Shown one piece after another: positions 1-7,934 of a stretch of DNA of 38,392 bases. Positions within the stretch are counted from its first letter, which is position 1; each line of letters starts with the position of its first letter. Below the pieces are notes generated by a model, which was not told the DNA's origin, searched no databases, and worked only from the letters and a program-made list of their open reading frames with translations. A program made the position numbers and the translations under genes. Origin of the DNA: JADJPO01 sp963724535 (GTDB lineage: Bacteria > Actinomycetota > Actinomycetes > Actinomycetales > Kineosporiaceae); the NCBI GenBank assembly GCA_963724535.1, contig CAVRVD010000010.1:1-38392 (forward strand), given 5' to 3'.

Positions 1-665
1 GGCCCGGCGTAGGCCGGTGCACCCCGACGCTGCCAGGCACACAGCCCCAGCACTGGGCACTCACCGCACCGCGGCGAGCGGGCCGTGCAGACCAGCGCCC
101 CCAGCTCCATCACCGCCACCGCCCACTGGGCCGCCACTGTCGACTCGTCCGGTACCAGTCGCTCGGCGAGGTCCCGCTCGGCCGCGGACAGCGACACGGC
201 GGGCAGCGCCGTCCCGGTCACCGCTCGCGCCTGGACCCGCCGGACGTTGGTGTCCACGACGGCATGTCGCTGCCCGAAGGCGAACGACCCCACCGCCGCC
301 GCCGTGTAGGCCCCCACCCCCGGCAGGGCCAGCAGCTCCTCGTGCGTGCTCGGCACCCTCCCGTCGTGCCGGTCCACGATCGCCGTCGCGGCCTCGTGCA
401 GCCGCAGAGCCCGGCGCGGGTAGCCGAGCCGGTCCCAGGCCCGGATCGCCTCGCCGACTGCGTCGGCCGCGAGGTCCTTCGGTGCCGGCCAGCGCTGCAT
501 CCACCGCTGCCACGCGGGCAGCACCCGCGCCACCGGGGTCTGCTGGAGCATCACCTCGCTGACCAGCACGCCCCACGGCGAACAGTCCGGCTCGCGCCAC
601 GGCAGGTCCCGCGCGGCCGCCTCGTACCAGGCCAGCACCGGGGAGTGCAGCGGGTGGTCAGGCAT
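1..665 (-). CDS. mutY: A/G-specific adenine glycosylase MutY (partial, N-terminal ~221 residues)
   Basis: This is a base-excision repair glycosylase that removes adenine mispaired with 8-oxoguanine. Reading the minus strand from an ATG at 665 gives an open frame to the window edge, so the C-terminal part is missing. Visible family features in order are the helix motif SEVMLQQT containing the catalytic Glu, the helix-hairpin-helix LPGVGAYTAAAV, the catalytic-Asp segment VVDTNVRRV, and a complete Cys-X6-Cys-X2-Cys-X5-Cys iron-sulfur cluster loop close to the truncation. The start codon overlaps the stop of the upstream GH15 gene by 8 bp, which implies translational coupling. Its nearness to disA and radA matches the gene neighbourhood in mycobacteria. 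The NUDIX-like C-terminal domain would lie outside the window. Confidence 0.93.
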   Translation of the reverse strand, partial: MPDHPLHSPVLAWYEAAARDLPWREPDCSPWGVLVSEVMLQQTPVARVLPAWQRWMQRWPAPKDLAADAVGEAIRAWDRLGYPRRALRLHEAATAIVDRHDGRVPSTHEELLALPGVGAYTAAAVGSFAFGQRHAVVDTNVRRVQARAVTGTALPAVSLSAAERDLAERLVPDESTVAAQWAVAVMELGALVCTARSPRCGECPVLGLCAWQRRGAPAYAG

Positions 666-2526
666 CGGCCTCGGTGTGGCCCTCGGCCTCGGCCTTCGCG
701 TCGGAGACCGCCAGGGCCACCGCCGCCTGCACCAGCCCCAGATGCGAGAACGCCTGCGGGAAGTTGCCCAGCTGCCGCCGGGCGTCCACGTCGTACTCCT
801 CCGACAGCAGCCCGACGTCGTTGCACAGCCCCAACAACCGGCGCATCAGGGCATGCGCCTGCTCGCGCCGACCCATCAGCGCATACACCGACACCAGCCA
901 GAACGAGCAGATCAGGAACGGATGCTCGTCGCCGGAGAGCCCGTCCACGCCCGACTGGGTGCGATAGCGCAGCAGCAGCCCGTCGCGCATCAGGTCGTGC
1001 TCGATCCGCTCGACCGTCGCCACGAACCGGGGGTCGTCGGCCTCGACGAACCCGACCAACGGCATCACCAGCAGCGCGGCGTCCACCTCGGTCGTCGCGT
1101 CGTGCTGGGTGAAGCAGCCCATTCGCTCGTTGACGCAGTAACGCAGCACGTCCTCGCGCACCGCGTCCCGAGAACGTTCCCACCGGGGCAGGCAGCCGTC
1201 CGGATCGGACATTCCATGCTCGCGCACCGCCCGAACCGCCCGGTCGAATGCCGCCCAGGCCATCACCATCGAGTGGGTGAACCGCCGGGCCGGCCCCCGG
1301 ATCTCCCACAGCCCGTGGTCCGGGGTGCGCCAGGTGCGGCACAGGTCGTCGACCAGCGCCCGCTGCAGGTTCCAGGAGTCCTCCGTCTCGGCGACCCCCG
1401 CCTCCCGCAGCTGCTGCAGCGCGACCAGCACCTCGCCGAGCACGTCGCCCTGGCGCTGCTCGACCGCCCCGTTGCCGACCCGGACCGGCCGTGACCCCTC
1501 GTACCCCGCCAGGTACACCAGCTCCCGCTCGGGCAGGCGCCGGCCGCCGTCCACCGTGTACATGATCTGCAGGTCGGCGGGGTCGCCGGCCACGGCCCGC
1601 AGCAGCCAGTCCCGCCAGGGGTTGCAGCGGTCGGGCAGTCCTACCGCCAGCAGCGCCTCCACGGTGAGCGCGGCGTCCCGCAACCAGGTGTAGCGATAGT
1701 CCCAGTTCCTGATCCCCCCAACGTCCTCCGGCAGCGACGTGGTCGGTGCCGCGACGATCCCGCCGGTCTCGCTGTGGGTCATCGCGCGCAGCACCAGCAC
1801 CGACCGGCGGACCTGCTCGGCGTACGGCCCGGAGTAGTCGCACACCTCGAGCCACGTCGAGGCCTCCCGCAGGTGACGCTCGATCGCGGCGTCGACGTCC
1901 AGTGCCGGCGGCGCCGGCAGGTAGGACGGCACCCAGGACAGGTCGAAGTCGAGCACCTCGTCGGCCCCGACCTCCAGGACGGCGTCGTGCCGGTGCTGCT
2001 GGTGGCCGTCCTCGGCGGCCGGCTTGTGGGCGCGGCGGGCCCGGGGCAGGCTCGGCCCGCGGAGCACCAGCTTGTCGGGTCCGGCGACGGCGACCAGCAC
2101 CTCCTCGCCGGTGGCGGCGTCCCGCTCCCGATGCACCCACGGCACGATCTCCCCGTAGCCGAACCGGACCACCCACTCGTGCCGCAGCCGGACCGTGCCC
2201 TCCAGCCCCACGACGCGCCGCACCACGTCGGCGCGTCGGTCCCCCGCCGGCATCACGTCCAGGATCGCCACCCGACCCGTGGCCGTCTCGTGGACCGTCT
2301 CCAGGACCAGGCCGCTGTCCAGGTACCGCCGTGTGGTCGTCGTCGTGTCGGGGTCCTCGGGGCCGATCAGCCACCGCCCGTTGCGCTCGTCCCCGAGCAG
2401 CGCCGCGAAACAGGCGTCGGAGTCGAACCGGGGCAGGCACAGCCAGTCGATCGACCCGTCGCGGCAGACCAGGGCGGCGGTGCGCCGGTCCCCGATCAGG
2501 GCGTAGCTCTCGATGGGGGCGCTCAC
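658..2526 (-). CDS. Glycoside hydrolase family 15 protein (trehalase/glucoamylase-like)
   Basis: A 622-residue cytoplasmic glycosidase with no signal peptide. The N-terminal beta-sandwich starts with IESYALIGDRRTAALV and DGSIDWLCLPRFDS, typical of the actinobacterial GH15 subfamily that includes mycobacterial trehalase. The (alpha/alpha)6 barrel follows, with GIRNWDYRYTWLRDA near residues 271-285 and the LWEIRG segment carrying the likely catalytic acid Glu408. The second catalytic Glu is probably in LLSEEYD near 573-579. The start is a GTG 36 bp after the disA stop, and the 3' end overlaps mutY by 8 bp, so it sits inside a disA-GH15-mutY transcription unit. Substrate (trehalose, maltodextrin or other alpha-glucan) cannot be decided from sequence. 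A metabolic gene between two DNA-integrity genes is unexpected. Confidence 0.88.
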   Translation of the reverse strand: MSAPIESYALIGDRRTAALVCRDGSIDWLCLPRFDSDACFAALLGDERNGRWLIGPEDPDTTTTTRRYLDSGLVLETVHETATGRVAILDVMPAGDRRADVVRRVVGLEGTVRLRHEWVVRFGYGEIVPWVHRERDAATGEEVLVAVAGPDKLVLRGPSLPRARRAHKPAAEDGHQQHRHDAVLEVGADEVLDFDLSWVPSYLPAPPALDVDAAIERHLREASTWLEVCDYSGPYAEQVRRSVLVLRAMTHSETGGIVAAPTTSLPEDVGGIRNWDYRYTWLRDAALTVEALLAVGLPDRCNPWRDWLLRAVAGDPADLQIMYTVDGGRRLPERELVYLAGYEGSRPVRVGNGAVEQRQGDVLGEVLVALQQLREAGVAETEDSWNLQRALVDDLCRTWRTPDHGLWEIRGPARRFTHSMVMAWAAFDRAVRAVREHGMSDPDGCLPRWERSRDAVREDVLRYCVNERMGCFTQHDATTEVDAALLVMPLVGFVEADDPRFVATVERIEHDLMRDGLLLRYRTQSGVDGLSGDEHPFLICSFWLVSVYALMGRREQAHALMRRLLGLCNDVGLLSEEYDVDARRQLGNFPQAFSHLGLVQAAVALAVSDAKAEAEGHTEADA

Positions 2527-2562
2527 GCGGCCCCACGGTAGTCGTCGACGCCGATGTCGGTC

Positions 2563-3645
2563 TCAGACGTAGTAGTCGCGGATGATCAGGTCGTGGGCGC
2601 GGAACAGCCCCTCCCGCACGGCCTGGGCGCGCTGCTCGCCGACGCCCTCGACCCGCATCAGGTCCTCGAGGGTGGCTGCGAGCAGGTCCTGCAGGTCGCC
2701 GAAGTGTTCGACCAGCCGCTCGACGATCGTGGCCGGGATCCGCGGCACCTTGTTGAGCAGCCGGTATCCCTTGGGACGCACCGTGATGTCGAGGCTGTCG
2801 CCGACCGGGGCGAAGCCGAGCACGCCGGCCACGTGCACCAGGTCGACCAGCTCGGCCGAGGTGATGGCGGCGAGGTCGTCGAGGACGTGGAACATCGACC
2901 GTTCCCGGCCCGTTGCGTCCAGGTAGTCACGGATGACCAGCTCCCGATCGGGGTTGACCCCGCCGATGAGGTCATCCAGCTGGAGAGACAGCAGCCGGCC
3001 GTCGGTCCCCAGCTCGACGACATGGTGGGCGATCTCCTCCGAGATGCGACGCACCATCTCCAGCCGCTGGACGACGATCGCCACGTCGCGCACCGTCACC
3101 CGGTTCTCGATCTCCAGCGCGGACAGCGTGCCCGTCACCTCGTCGAGTCGCGCCTTGTAGCGTTCCAGGGTGGCCAGTGCCTGGTTCGCCTTGGCCAGCA
3201 GGGCATCCGAGGCCTCGAGCACGTAGCGGGCCCCGCCGACGTACAGGGCGACGATCCGCATCGACTGGCTCACCGAGATGACCGGGAACCCCGTCTGCTT
3301 GGCGACCCGCTCCGCGGTGCGGTGCCGGGTGCCCGACTCGGAGGTCTCGATCGAGGAGTCCGGTACAAGCTGGACGGCCGCTCGCAGGATCCGCTTGGCC
3401 TCGGCGTCGGTGACGATCGCGCCGTCCATCTTCGCCAGCTCGCGCAGCCGGGTCGCCGAGAACTCGACGTCGAGCTGGAAGCCGCCGGTACACACCGACT
3501 CGACGACGTCGTCGTGGCCGAGCACGATCAGGGCCCCGGTCCGGCCGCGCAGGATGCGCTCCAGGCCGTCGCGGAAGTGGGTGCCCGGAGCGAGCGCGCC
3601 CAGCGTCGCGCGCAGCAGCCCCTCGGTGGAGCGCTGACCTGCCAC
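2563..3645 (-). CDS. disA: DNA integrity scanning diadenylate cyclase DisA
   Basis: DisA makes cyclic di-AMP from ATP and scans DNA for branched structures, as an octamer. The 360-residue product has an N-terminal DAC domain with LERILRGRTGALIVLG, the catalytic motif DGA (residues 74-76) and the ATP-binding GTRHRTAER (105-113). A central helical spine follows, and the C-terminal helix-hairpin-helix DNA-binding domain contains LMRVEGVGEQRAQAVREGL. The open frame extends upstream to 3759, but the GTG at 3645 is preferred. It has GGGAG about 7 bp upstream and gives the family's usual ~358-residue length, whereas the extra 38 residues do not look like DisA. It lies downstream of radA in the same orientation; RadA is known to modulate DisA activity. 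Confidence 0.95.
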   Translation of the reverse strand: MAGQRSTEGLLRATLGALAPGTHFRDGLERILRGRTGALIVLGHDDVVESVCTGGFQLDVEFSATRLRELAKMDGAIVTDAEAKRILRAAVQLVPDSSIETSESGTRHRTAERVAKQTGFPVISVSQSMRIVALYVGGARYVLEASDALLAKANQALATLERYKARLDEVTGTLSALEIENRVTVRDVAIVVQRLEMVRRISEEIAHHVVELGTDGRLLSLQLDDLIGGVNPDRELVIRDYLDATGRERSMFHVLDDLAAITSAELVDLVHVAGVLGFAPVGDSLDITVRPKGYRLLNKVPRIPATIVERLVEHFGDLQDLLAATLEDLMRVEGVGEQRAQAVREGLFRAHDLIIRDYYV

Positions 3646-3745
3646 GGTGGACTCCCGTGCTGTTCCGTGGTCCGTTCTGTCGACGGACCCTGTGCGAGCG
3701 GACGTGCCGCACCGGGCCCCGAGCCGAGCACAGCCTGTTGCCGCG

Positions 3746-3751
3746 ATTCTA
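3746..3751 (-). promoter_or_regulatory. Possible -10 element for disA
   Basis: On the minus strand TAGAAT, a close match to TATAAT, lies about 100 bp before the chosen disA start. I see no convincing -35 at the right spacing, so this is only a candidate. If real, disA has its own promoter and an untranslated leader of roughly 95 nt. Confidence 0.25.
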
Positions 3752-4038
3752 CTGACCAATGTCGCGGGCTCAGCACGACCGTCTCACGACGGCCATCGCG
3801 TCGTCCCGAGGCCGCAGCGCGTCGTGGTCCCGGCGCTGCGACGGAGTCATCACCACGCGGATGGGCTTCGTCGCACATCGTGTCAGACCATGGTGTATGT
3901 CCCGTATGGGCGGTCGACGAGCGCTGAGGCGCACGTCCGAACGCTATCCGTGTGTTGTGTTCTGCCCCCGAACGCGCACTCGGCGGGTGACTATGTTTCG
4001 GACGCGGCGGCGGACGCGCGAGGGCGACGGGAGCGATC

Positions 4039-4191
4039 ATGCGGGCTGGACGGATCACGGCGGTGCTCGGGGCGGCGGCAGTGCTGGTGGCGCCAGCGCC
4101 CCCGGGCCCGGCTGATCACCTTTGTGCCGGTCGACTGGCTTCCGGCGCCGTCGCCCGGCGCAAAGCCGTTGCCACGTCCGGCACCTCGTAG
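4039..4191 (+). CDS. Possible small secreted peptide in the radA-disA gap
   Basis: A 50-residue reading frame starts with a signal-peptide-like segment: MRAGR, then a hydrophobic run ITAVLGAAAVLVAP, then an Ala/Pro-rich cleavage-like region. GGGAG lies about 5 bp before the ATG and a TATGTT -10-like hexamer lies at 3992-3997. Its last 76 bp are antisense to the 3' end of radA, and I recognise no homologue. The remainder of the 3646-4115 gap, which is less extreme in GC than its flanks, shows no other gene. It could equally be chance coding potential in GC-rich DNA. Confidence 0.25.
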   Translation: MRAGRITAVLGAAAVLVAPAPPGPADHLCAGRLASGAVARRKAVATSGTS

Positions 4192-5519
4192 ACGGTGATG
4201 CCGTCCGGCGCCGCCTCATCGGTGCCGCACGGCACCACCGCGCTGGTGAACCCCAGCCGGGCGGCCTCAGCGAGGCGGCGCCGCACCCCGCCGACCCGGC
4301 GGACCTCCCCGGCCAGCCCCACCTCGCCGACGGCGACCAGCCCGTCGCGTAGCGGGACGTCGGTGGCGCTGCTGGCCACCGCGAGCAGTACGGCCAGGTC
4401 CGTGGCCGGTTCGGCCAGGCGCACCCCACCGACCGTGGCCACGTAGATGTCCCGCCCGCCCAGCCCCACCTGGGTGCGCCGGTCGAGCACGGCCAGGGCC
4501 ATCGCCACCCGGCTGGCGTCCAACCCGGACGTGGCCCGCCGCGGGTTGGTCAGGGCGCTGGTCGCCACCAGCGCCTGCACCTCGGCGAGCAGCGGCCGGC
4601 GCCCCTCGAGAGTGACGGTGATCGCCGTGCCGGGCACCGGTTCGGCGTGCCGGGACAGGAACAACCCGCTCGGGTCGGGCAGCTGGGTGATCCCGGTGTC
4701 GCACAGGTCGAAACAGCCGACCTCGTCGGTCGCCCCGTACCGGTTCTTGGTGGCCCGCAGCAGCCGCAGCCGGGAGTGCCGCTCACCCTCGAACTGGCAG
4801 ACCACGTCGACCAGGTGCTCCAGCGCCCGCGGTCCGGCGATCGCGCCGTCCTTGGTGACGTGCCCGACCAGCACGGTGGCCATCCCGCGGGCCTTGGCGA
4901 GGCGGATCAGGGACGCCGCCACCTCCCGGACCTGGGCGACCCCGCCGGCACCGCCGTCCACCGCGTCGCTGACCACCGTCTGCACCGAGTCGAGCACCAG
5001 CAGGTCGGGCGAGCAGGCCTCGACGTGACCGAGCACCGTGGCCAGGTCGGTCTCGGCGGCCAGCAGCAGCCGCGGTCGCAGCGCCCCGATCCGCTCGGCG
5101 CGCAGCCGGACCTGGGCCGCCGACTCCTCGCCCGTGATGTAGAGAACGGTGCGCCCGGCGGTCGAGGCCCGGGAGGCGACGTCCAGCAGCAGGGTCGACT
5201 TGCCCACCCCGGGCTCGCCGGCCAGCAGCACCACCGACCCGCCGACCAGCCCCCCGCCCAGCACCCGGTCCAGCTCGTCGAGCCCGGTCGCCCAGGTGTG
5301 GGCCGCTCGGACCTCGACCTCGGCGATCGGGCGCGCCGGCACGCCCACCGTCCGGGCGTTGGTCAGGCCGGACGGCGCGGCGCCGGTCTCGCGCACGGTG
5401 CCCCAGGCCTGGCACTCGCCGCACCGCCCGACCCACTTCGCCGTCGTCCACCCGCAGTCGTCGCAGCGGAAGGTGGGGCGGTCGCCGGTGCGTGCGGCCC
5501 TGCCGCGTGTCGTGCTCAC
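4116..5519 (-). CDS. radA: DNA repair protein RadA
   Basis: RadA is a RecA-like hexameric ATPase that extends recombination intermediates by branch migration. The 467-residue product has an N-terminal zinc finger (Cys19, Cys22, Cys33, Cys36), a RecA core with Walker A GEPGVGKST (101-109) and Walker B LLVLDSVQTV, the RadA-specific KNRYG motif (258-262), and a C-terminal Lon-protease-like domain. The open frame continues upstream to 5585, but the GTG at 5519 gives the normal N-terminus just before the zinc finger. A TANNNT element exactly 7 bp upstream fits a leaderless transcript from this GTG. It precedes disA in the same orientation. Confidence 0.95.
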   Translation of the reverse strand: MSTTRGRAARTGDRPTFRCDDCGWTTAKWVGRCGECQAWGTVRETGAAPSGLTNARTVGVPARPIAEVEVRAAHTWATGLDELDRVLGGGLVGGSVVLLAGEPGVGKSTLLLDVASRASTAGRTVLYITGEESAAQVRLRAERIGALRPRLLLAAETDLATVLGHVEACSPDLLVLDSVQTVVSDAVDGGAGGVAQVREVAASLIRLAKARGMATVLVGHVTKDGAIAGPRALEHLVDVVCQFEGERHSRLRLLRATKNRYGATDEVGCFDLCDTGITQLPDPSGLFLSRHAEPVPGTAITVTLEGRRPLLAEVQALVATSALTNPRRATSGLDASRVAMALAVLDRRTQVGLGGRDIYVATVGGVRLAEPATDLAVLLAVASSATDVPLRDGLVAVGEVGLAGEVRRVGGVRRRLAEAARLGFTSAVVPCGTDEAAPDGITVYEVPDVATALRRATAPEASRPAQR

Positions 5520-5526
5520 GCCGGCG

Positions 5527-5532
5527 AGGCTA
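5527..5532 (-). promoter_or_regulatory. Leaderless-type -10 element of radA
   Basis: The minus strand reads TAGCCT followed by seven bases and then the radA GTG. TANNNT 7 bp before a GTG/ATG is the usual arrangement for leaderless actinobacterial genes, and the absence of a Shine-Dalgarno sequence agrees. No clear -35 is visible. Confidence 0.4.
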
Positions 5533-5653
5533 GGGCAGGGCGGTGACAGTCCGGCGCTGCATCGTTTGGGTGATGTTCCGATCACGCAGTGTAAGCAGCA
5601 GGTGCGGTCCGTGAGGTCGGCTACGACATCCCGGTTCCTCCAGGCCGAACACA

Positions 5654-5682
5654 GTGACTGTCCCCGGCGCCCTTCCTACGGT
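5654..5682 (+). promoter_or_regulatory. Candidate sigma-70-type promoter of the EPS locus
   Basis: GTGACT (5654-5659) and TACGGT (5677-5682) are separated by 17 bp. They resemble TTGACA and TANNNT and would give a leader of about 35 nt before the GTG at 5724. The rest of the divergent 5520-5723 intergenic region shows no other clear element. Confidence 0.4.
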
Positions 5683-5723
5683 TCTGGGACGAGCTGTGAG
5701 CTGCGACGGAAGGGATTTGGGGC

Positions 5724-7160
5724 GTGGCGATGTCCACCAGGACGCTGACGACGATCCGCGCCTGGGGCCCGGCTGCGGCGACGAGGACCGGGGCACACCG
5801 CCGGTCCCGATCGCACGCCGAGCTGGTCCGCCGCTACCGGAGCGCCGTCCTGGCCGTCGACGTGGCGGCCGGCGCGTTCGCCGCCCTGCTGAGCCTGTCC
5901 GTGCGGTTCGGGCCCGAGGCCACGCCCGGCTACCTGGTGCTCAGTGCCCTGGTCCCGATCCTGTGGCCGGCGTCGGTCGCCCTGCGTCGGGGCTACGAGC
6001 GCCGCCACCTCGGGGACGGCCCGGAGGAGTACCGCCGGGTGTTCGACGCCTGCCTGGTGCTGTTCGTCCTCGCCGCGTCGGCCTCGTTCAGCCTGCGCGG
6101 TGAGCTGTCCCGCGGCTACCTCTTGCTGCTGCTGCCCAGTACGCTGGTGCTCGGCCTCGCCGGGCGGCGCCTGGCCCGCTCCTGGCTGTACGGCCGTCGA
6201 CGGGCGGGCGACGGCCTCCAGCGCGTCCTGGTCGTCGGCCTGTCCGGACCCGCCGAACAGGTCCGCGACCAGCTGGCGGCCGAGCCCTGGCACGGTCTGC
6301 TCGCCGTGGGCACCTGCACCGTCCCCGAGGTCGACGTCGTGCTGGACGCCGTGGACCGGCACCGGGCCGACGCGGTGGCGGTGACCTCCCACCCCGAGCT
6401 GTTCGGACACACCCTGCGCCGCCTGGCCTGGGCACTCGACGAGCGCGAGGTCGACCTCATCGTCTCGCCGGGCATCGTCGAGGTCGCCGGGCCGCGGCTG
6501 TCCATCCGGCCGGCAGCCGGCCTGTCGCTGCTCTATCTCGACCGCCCGGTCACCAGCGTCAGCAGGATGCTGCCCAAGCTGGTCCTGGACCGCGCGCTCG
6601 CTGCCGCGCTGCTGGTGGCGAACCTGCCGCTGATGCTCGTGATCGCCCTCGCGGTCCGGAGCACCTCGCCCGGCCCGGTGCTGTTCCGTCAGGAGCGGAT
6701 CGGCGTGGGCGGCAAACCCTTTCGGATGCTGAAGTTCCGCTCGATGGTCGTCGACGCGGAGCAGCGGCGCAGCGCGCTGGGTGGCCACAACGAGGCCGAC
6801 GGCCTGCTCTTCAAGATCCGCGACGATCCGCGGGTCACCCGGGTCGGCGCCGTGATCCGGCGCTACTCCCTCGACGAGCTCCCACAGCTGTGGAACGTGC
6901 TGCGCGGCGAGATGTCGCTGGTCGGCCCCCGGCCGCCACTGCCGACCGAGGTCGCCGCGTACGACGGCGACGCCTACCGGCGCCTGCGGGTCCGGCCGGG
7001 GATGACCGGGCTGTGGCAGGTGAGCGGTCGCAGCGACCTGTCCTGGGAGGAGTCGCTGCGGCTCGACCTGCGCTACGTGGACAACTGGTCCCTGGCGCTG
7101 GACCTGCAGATCCTCTGGCGGACCTGGCGTGCCGTGTTCGGGCGCGCCGGGGCGTACTGA
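5724..7160 (+). CDS. Exopolysaccharide polyprenyl glycosylphosphotransferase (WbaP/ExoY family)
   Basis: This membrane enzyme transfers a sugar-1-phosphate from a nucleotide sugar to undecaprenyl phosphate and so starts the EPS repeat unit. The 478-residue protein has four hydrophobic segments near 40-60, 68-86, 108-124 and 129-147, then a CoA-binding-like cytoplasmic domain with RVLVVGLSGP at 167-176. A fifth membrane segment (about 291-311) leads into the catalytic domain: FRQERIGVGGKPFRMLKFRSM, YSLDELPQLWNVL with the Asp-Glu pair at 384-385, MSLVGPRPPL, and RPGMTGLWQVSGR. The GTG start at 5724 has GGAAGGGA 8 bp upstream; an ATG at 5730 is too far from it. It is the first gene of the plus-strand EPS locus. 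The sugar transferred is not evident. Confidence 0.93.
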   Translation: MAMSTRTLTTIRAWGPAAATRTGAHRRSRSHAELVRRYRSAVLAVDVAAGAFAALLSLSVRFGPEATPGYLVLSALVPILWPASVALRRGYERRHLGDGPEEYRRVFDACLVLFVLAASASFSLRGELSRGYLLLLLPSTLVLGLAGRRLARSWLYGRRRAGDGLQRVLVVGLSGPAEQVRDQLAAEPWHGLLAVGTCTVPEVDVVLDAVDRHRADAVAVTSHPELFGHTLRRLAWALDEREVDLIVSPGIVEVAGPRLSIRPAAGLSLLYLDRPVTSVSRMLPKLVLDRALAAALLVANLPLMLVIALAVRSTSPGPVLFRQERIGVGGKPFRMLKFRSMVVDAEQRRSALGGHNEADGLLFKIRDDPRVTRVGAVIRRYSLDELPQLWNVLRGEMSLVGPRPPLPTEVAAYDGDAYRRLRVRPGMTGLWQVSGRSDLSWEESLRLDLRYVDNWSLALDLQILWRTWRAVFGRAGAY

Positions 7161-7210
7161 CCCGCCGTTGTGCCGCTGCGACAGAGTCCCGATCCGACCG
7201 AGGGAACGTG

Positions 7211-7837
7211 ATGAGCCCAACACCGCTGGCTGACGACGCGGCGGGCGGCGACCGCCGTCCCACCCGGCCCGGGTCGGTCCGGACGATGACGGACGAGCAG
7301 GTGGCCGAGATGGTCCGGGCGGCCGCCGCCGGCGACGCCGTCGCGTGGGAGCGGGTCGTGGATCGCTACGTCGCGCTGCTCTGGGCCGTCGCGCTGCGCC
7401 ACGGTCTGTCCCACTCCGACGCCGCCGACGTCGTCCAGAACACCTGGGTGCGCCTGCTCGAGCACATCGACACGGTCCGCGAACCTGCCCGGATCGGCGC
7501 CTGGCTGGCCACCACCGCACAGCGGGAGTCGTTGCGCTGCATCGGTCATCGCAACCGGATGGTCCCCGGCGGCGACGGCGAGGCCTTCGACGTTCACGAC
7601 CGCCTGCTGCCGGACGCCGACGAGGACCTGATCCGCCGGGAGCAGGCCCGCGCCGCCCGCCACGCCCTGGACAGCCTGCCCGCGACCTGGCGCAGCCTGG
7701 TCGAGATGCTGGCCCTGGACGAGCGGCCCTCCTACGCCGAGATCGGCGCCGAGCTGGGTCTGCCGGTGGGCAGCGTGGGACCCACCCGGGGGCGCGCGGT
7801 GCGTCGGATCCAGTTCCTGATGGGCGAGTGCGCCTGA
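7211..7837 (+). CDS. ECF-like RNA polymerase sigma factor
   Basis: A 208-residue sigma-70-family protein. Region 2 (about 44-110) includes DAVAWERVVDRYVALLW, the core-binding segment SDAADVVQNTWVRLLEHI and RIGAWLATTAQRESLR. Region 4 (about 148-200) has ALDSLPATWRSLVEML and a helix-turn-helix SYAEIGAELGLPVGSVG. There is no region 3, so it is ECF-like, and no anti-sigma gene is next to it. The ATG at 7211 has GAGGGA 5 bp upstream; a GTG directly before it is too close to that site. It lies 50 bp after the glycosylphosphotransferase in the same orientation, suggesting a role in transcription of the EPS locus, though its target promoters are unknown. Confidence 0.87.
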   Translation: MSPTPLADDAAGGDRRPTRPGSVRTMTDEQVAEMVRAAAAGDAVAWERVVDRYVALLWAVALRHGLSHSDAADVVQNTWVRLLEHIDTVREPARIGAWLATTAQRESLRCIGHRNRMVPGGDGEAFDVHDRLLPDADEDLIRREQARAARHALDSLPATWRSLVEMLALDERPSYAEIGAELGLPVGSVGPTRGRAVRRIQFLMGECA

Positions 7838-7884
7838 GACCCGTTGCTCCGTACGGGGTATCGCCGTATCTGGGAACCCCGAAG

Positions 7885-7904
7885 CCGGTCGTCTTGATGA
7901 CCGG
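7885..7904. other. Short inverted repeat before the nucleotide-sugar dehydrogenase gene
   Basis: CCGGTC and GACCGG face each other across 8 bp in the 97-bp gap between the sigma factor and the dehydrogenase. There is no T-tract. It could be an operator half-site pair, a weak hairpin or chance in GC-rich DNA. Confidence 0.2.
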
Positions 7905-7934
7905 GCGAGCCGGTCTACGGGACTCGGAGGGGTC

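Noticed and set aside
551..2536. 661-residue minus-strand frame overlapping the GH15 gene in another phase
   Set aside because: It is Arg/Gly/Ala-rich and lacks motifs, while the other phase gives a full GH15 protein.
2563..3759. Longer DisA start at 3759
   Set aside because: The extra 38 residues have no family similarity, and the GTG at 3645 has a good ribosome binding site and gives normal length.
7885..7904. Inverted repeat as a terminator after the sigma factor gene
   Set aside because: The stem is only six pairs, there is no T-tract and the same-strand operon continues.
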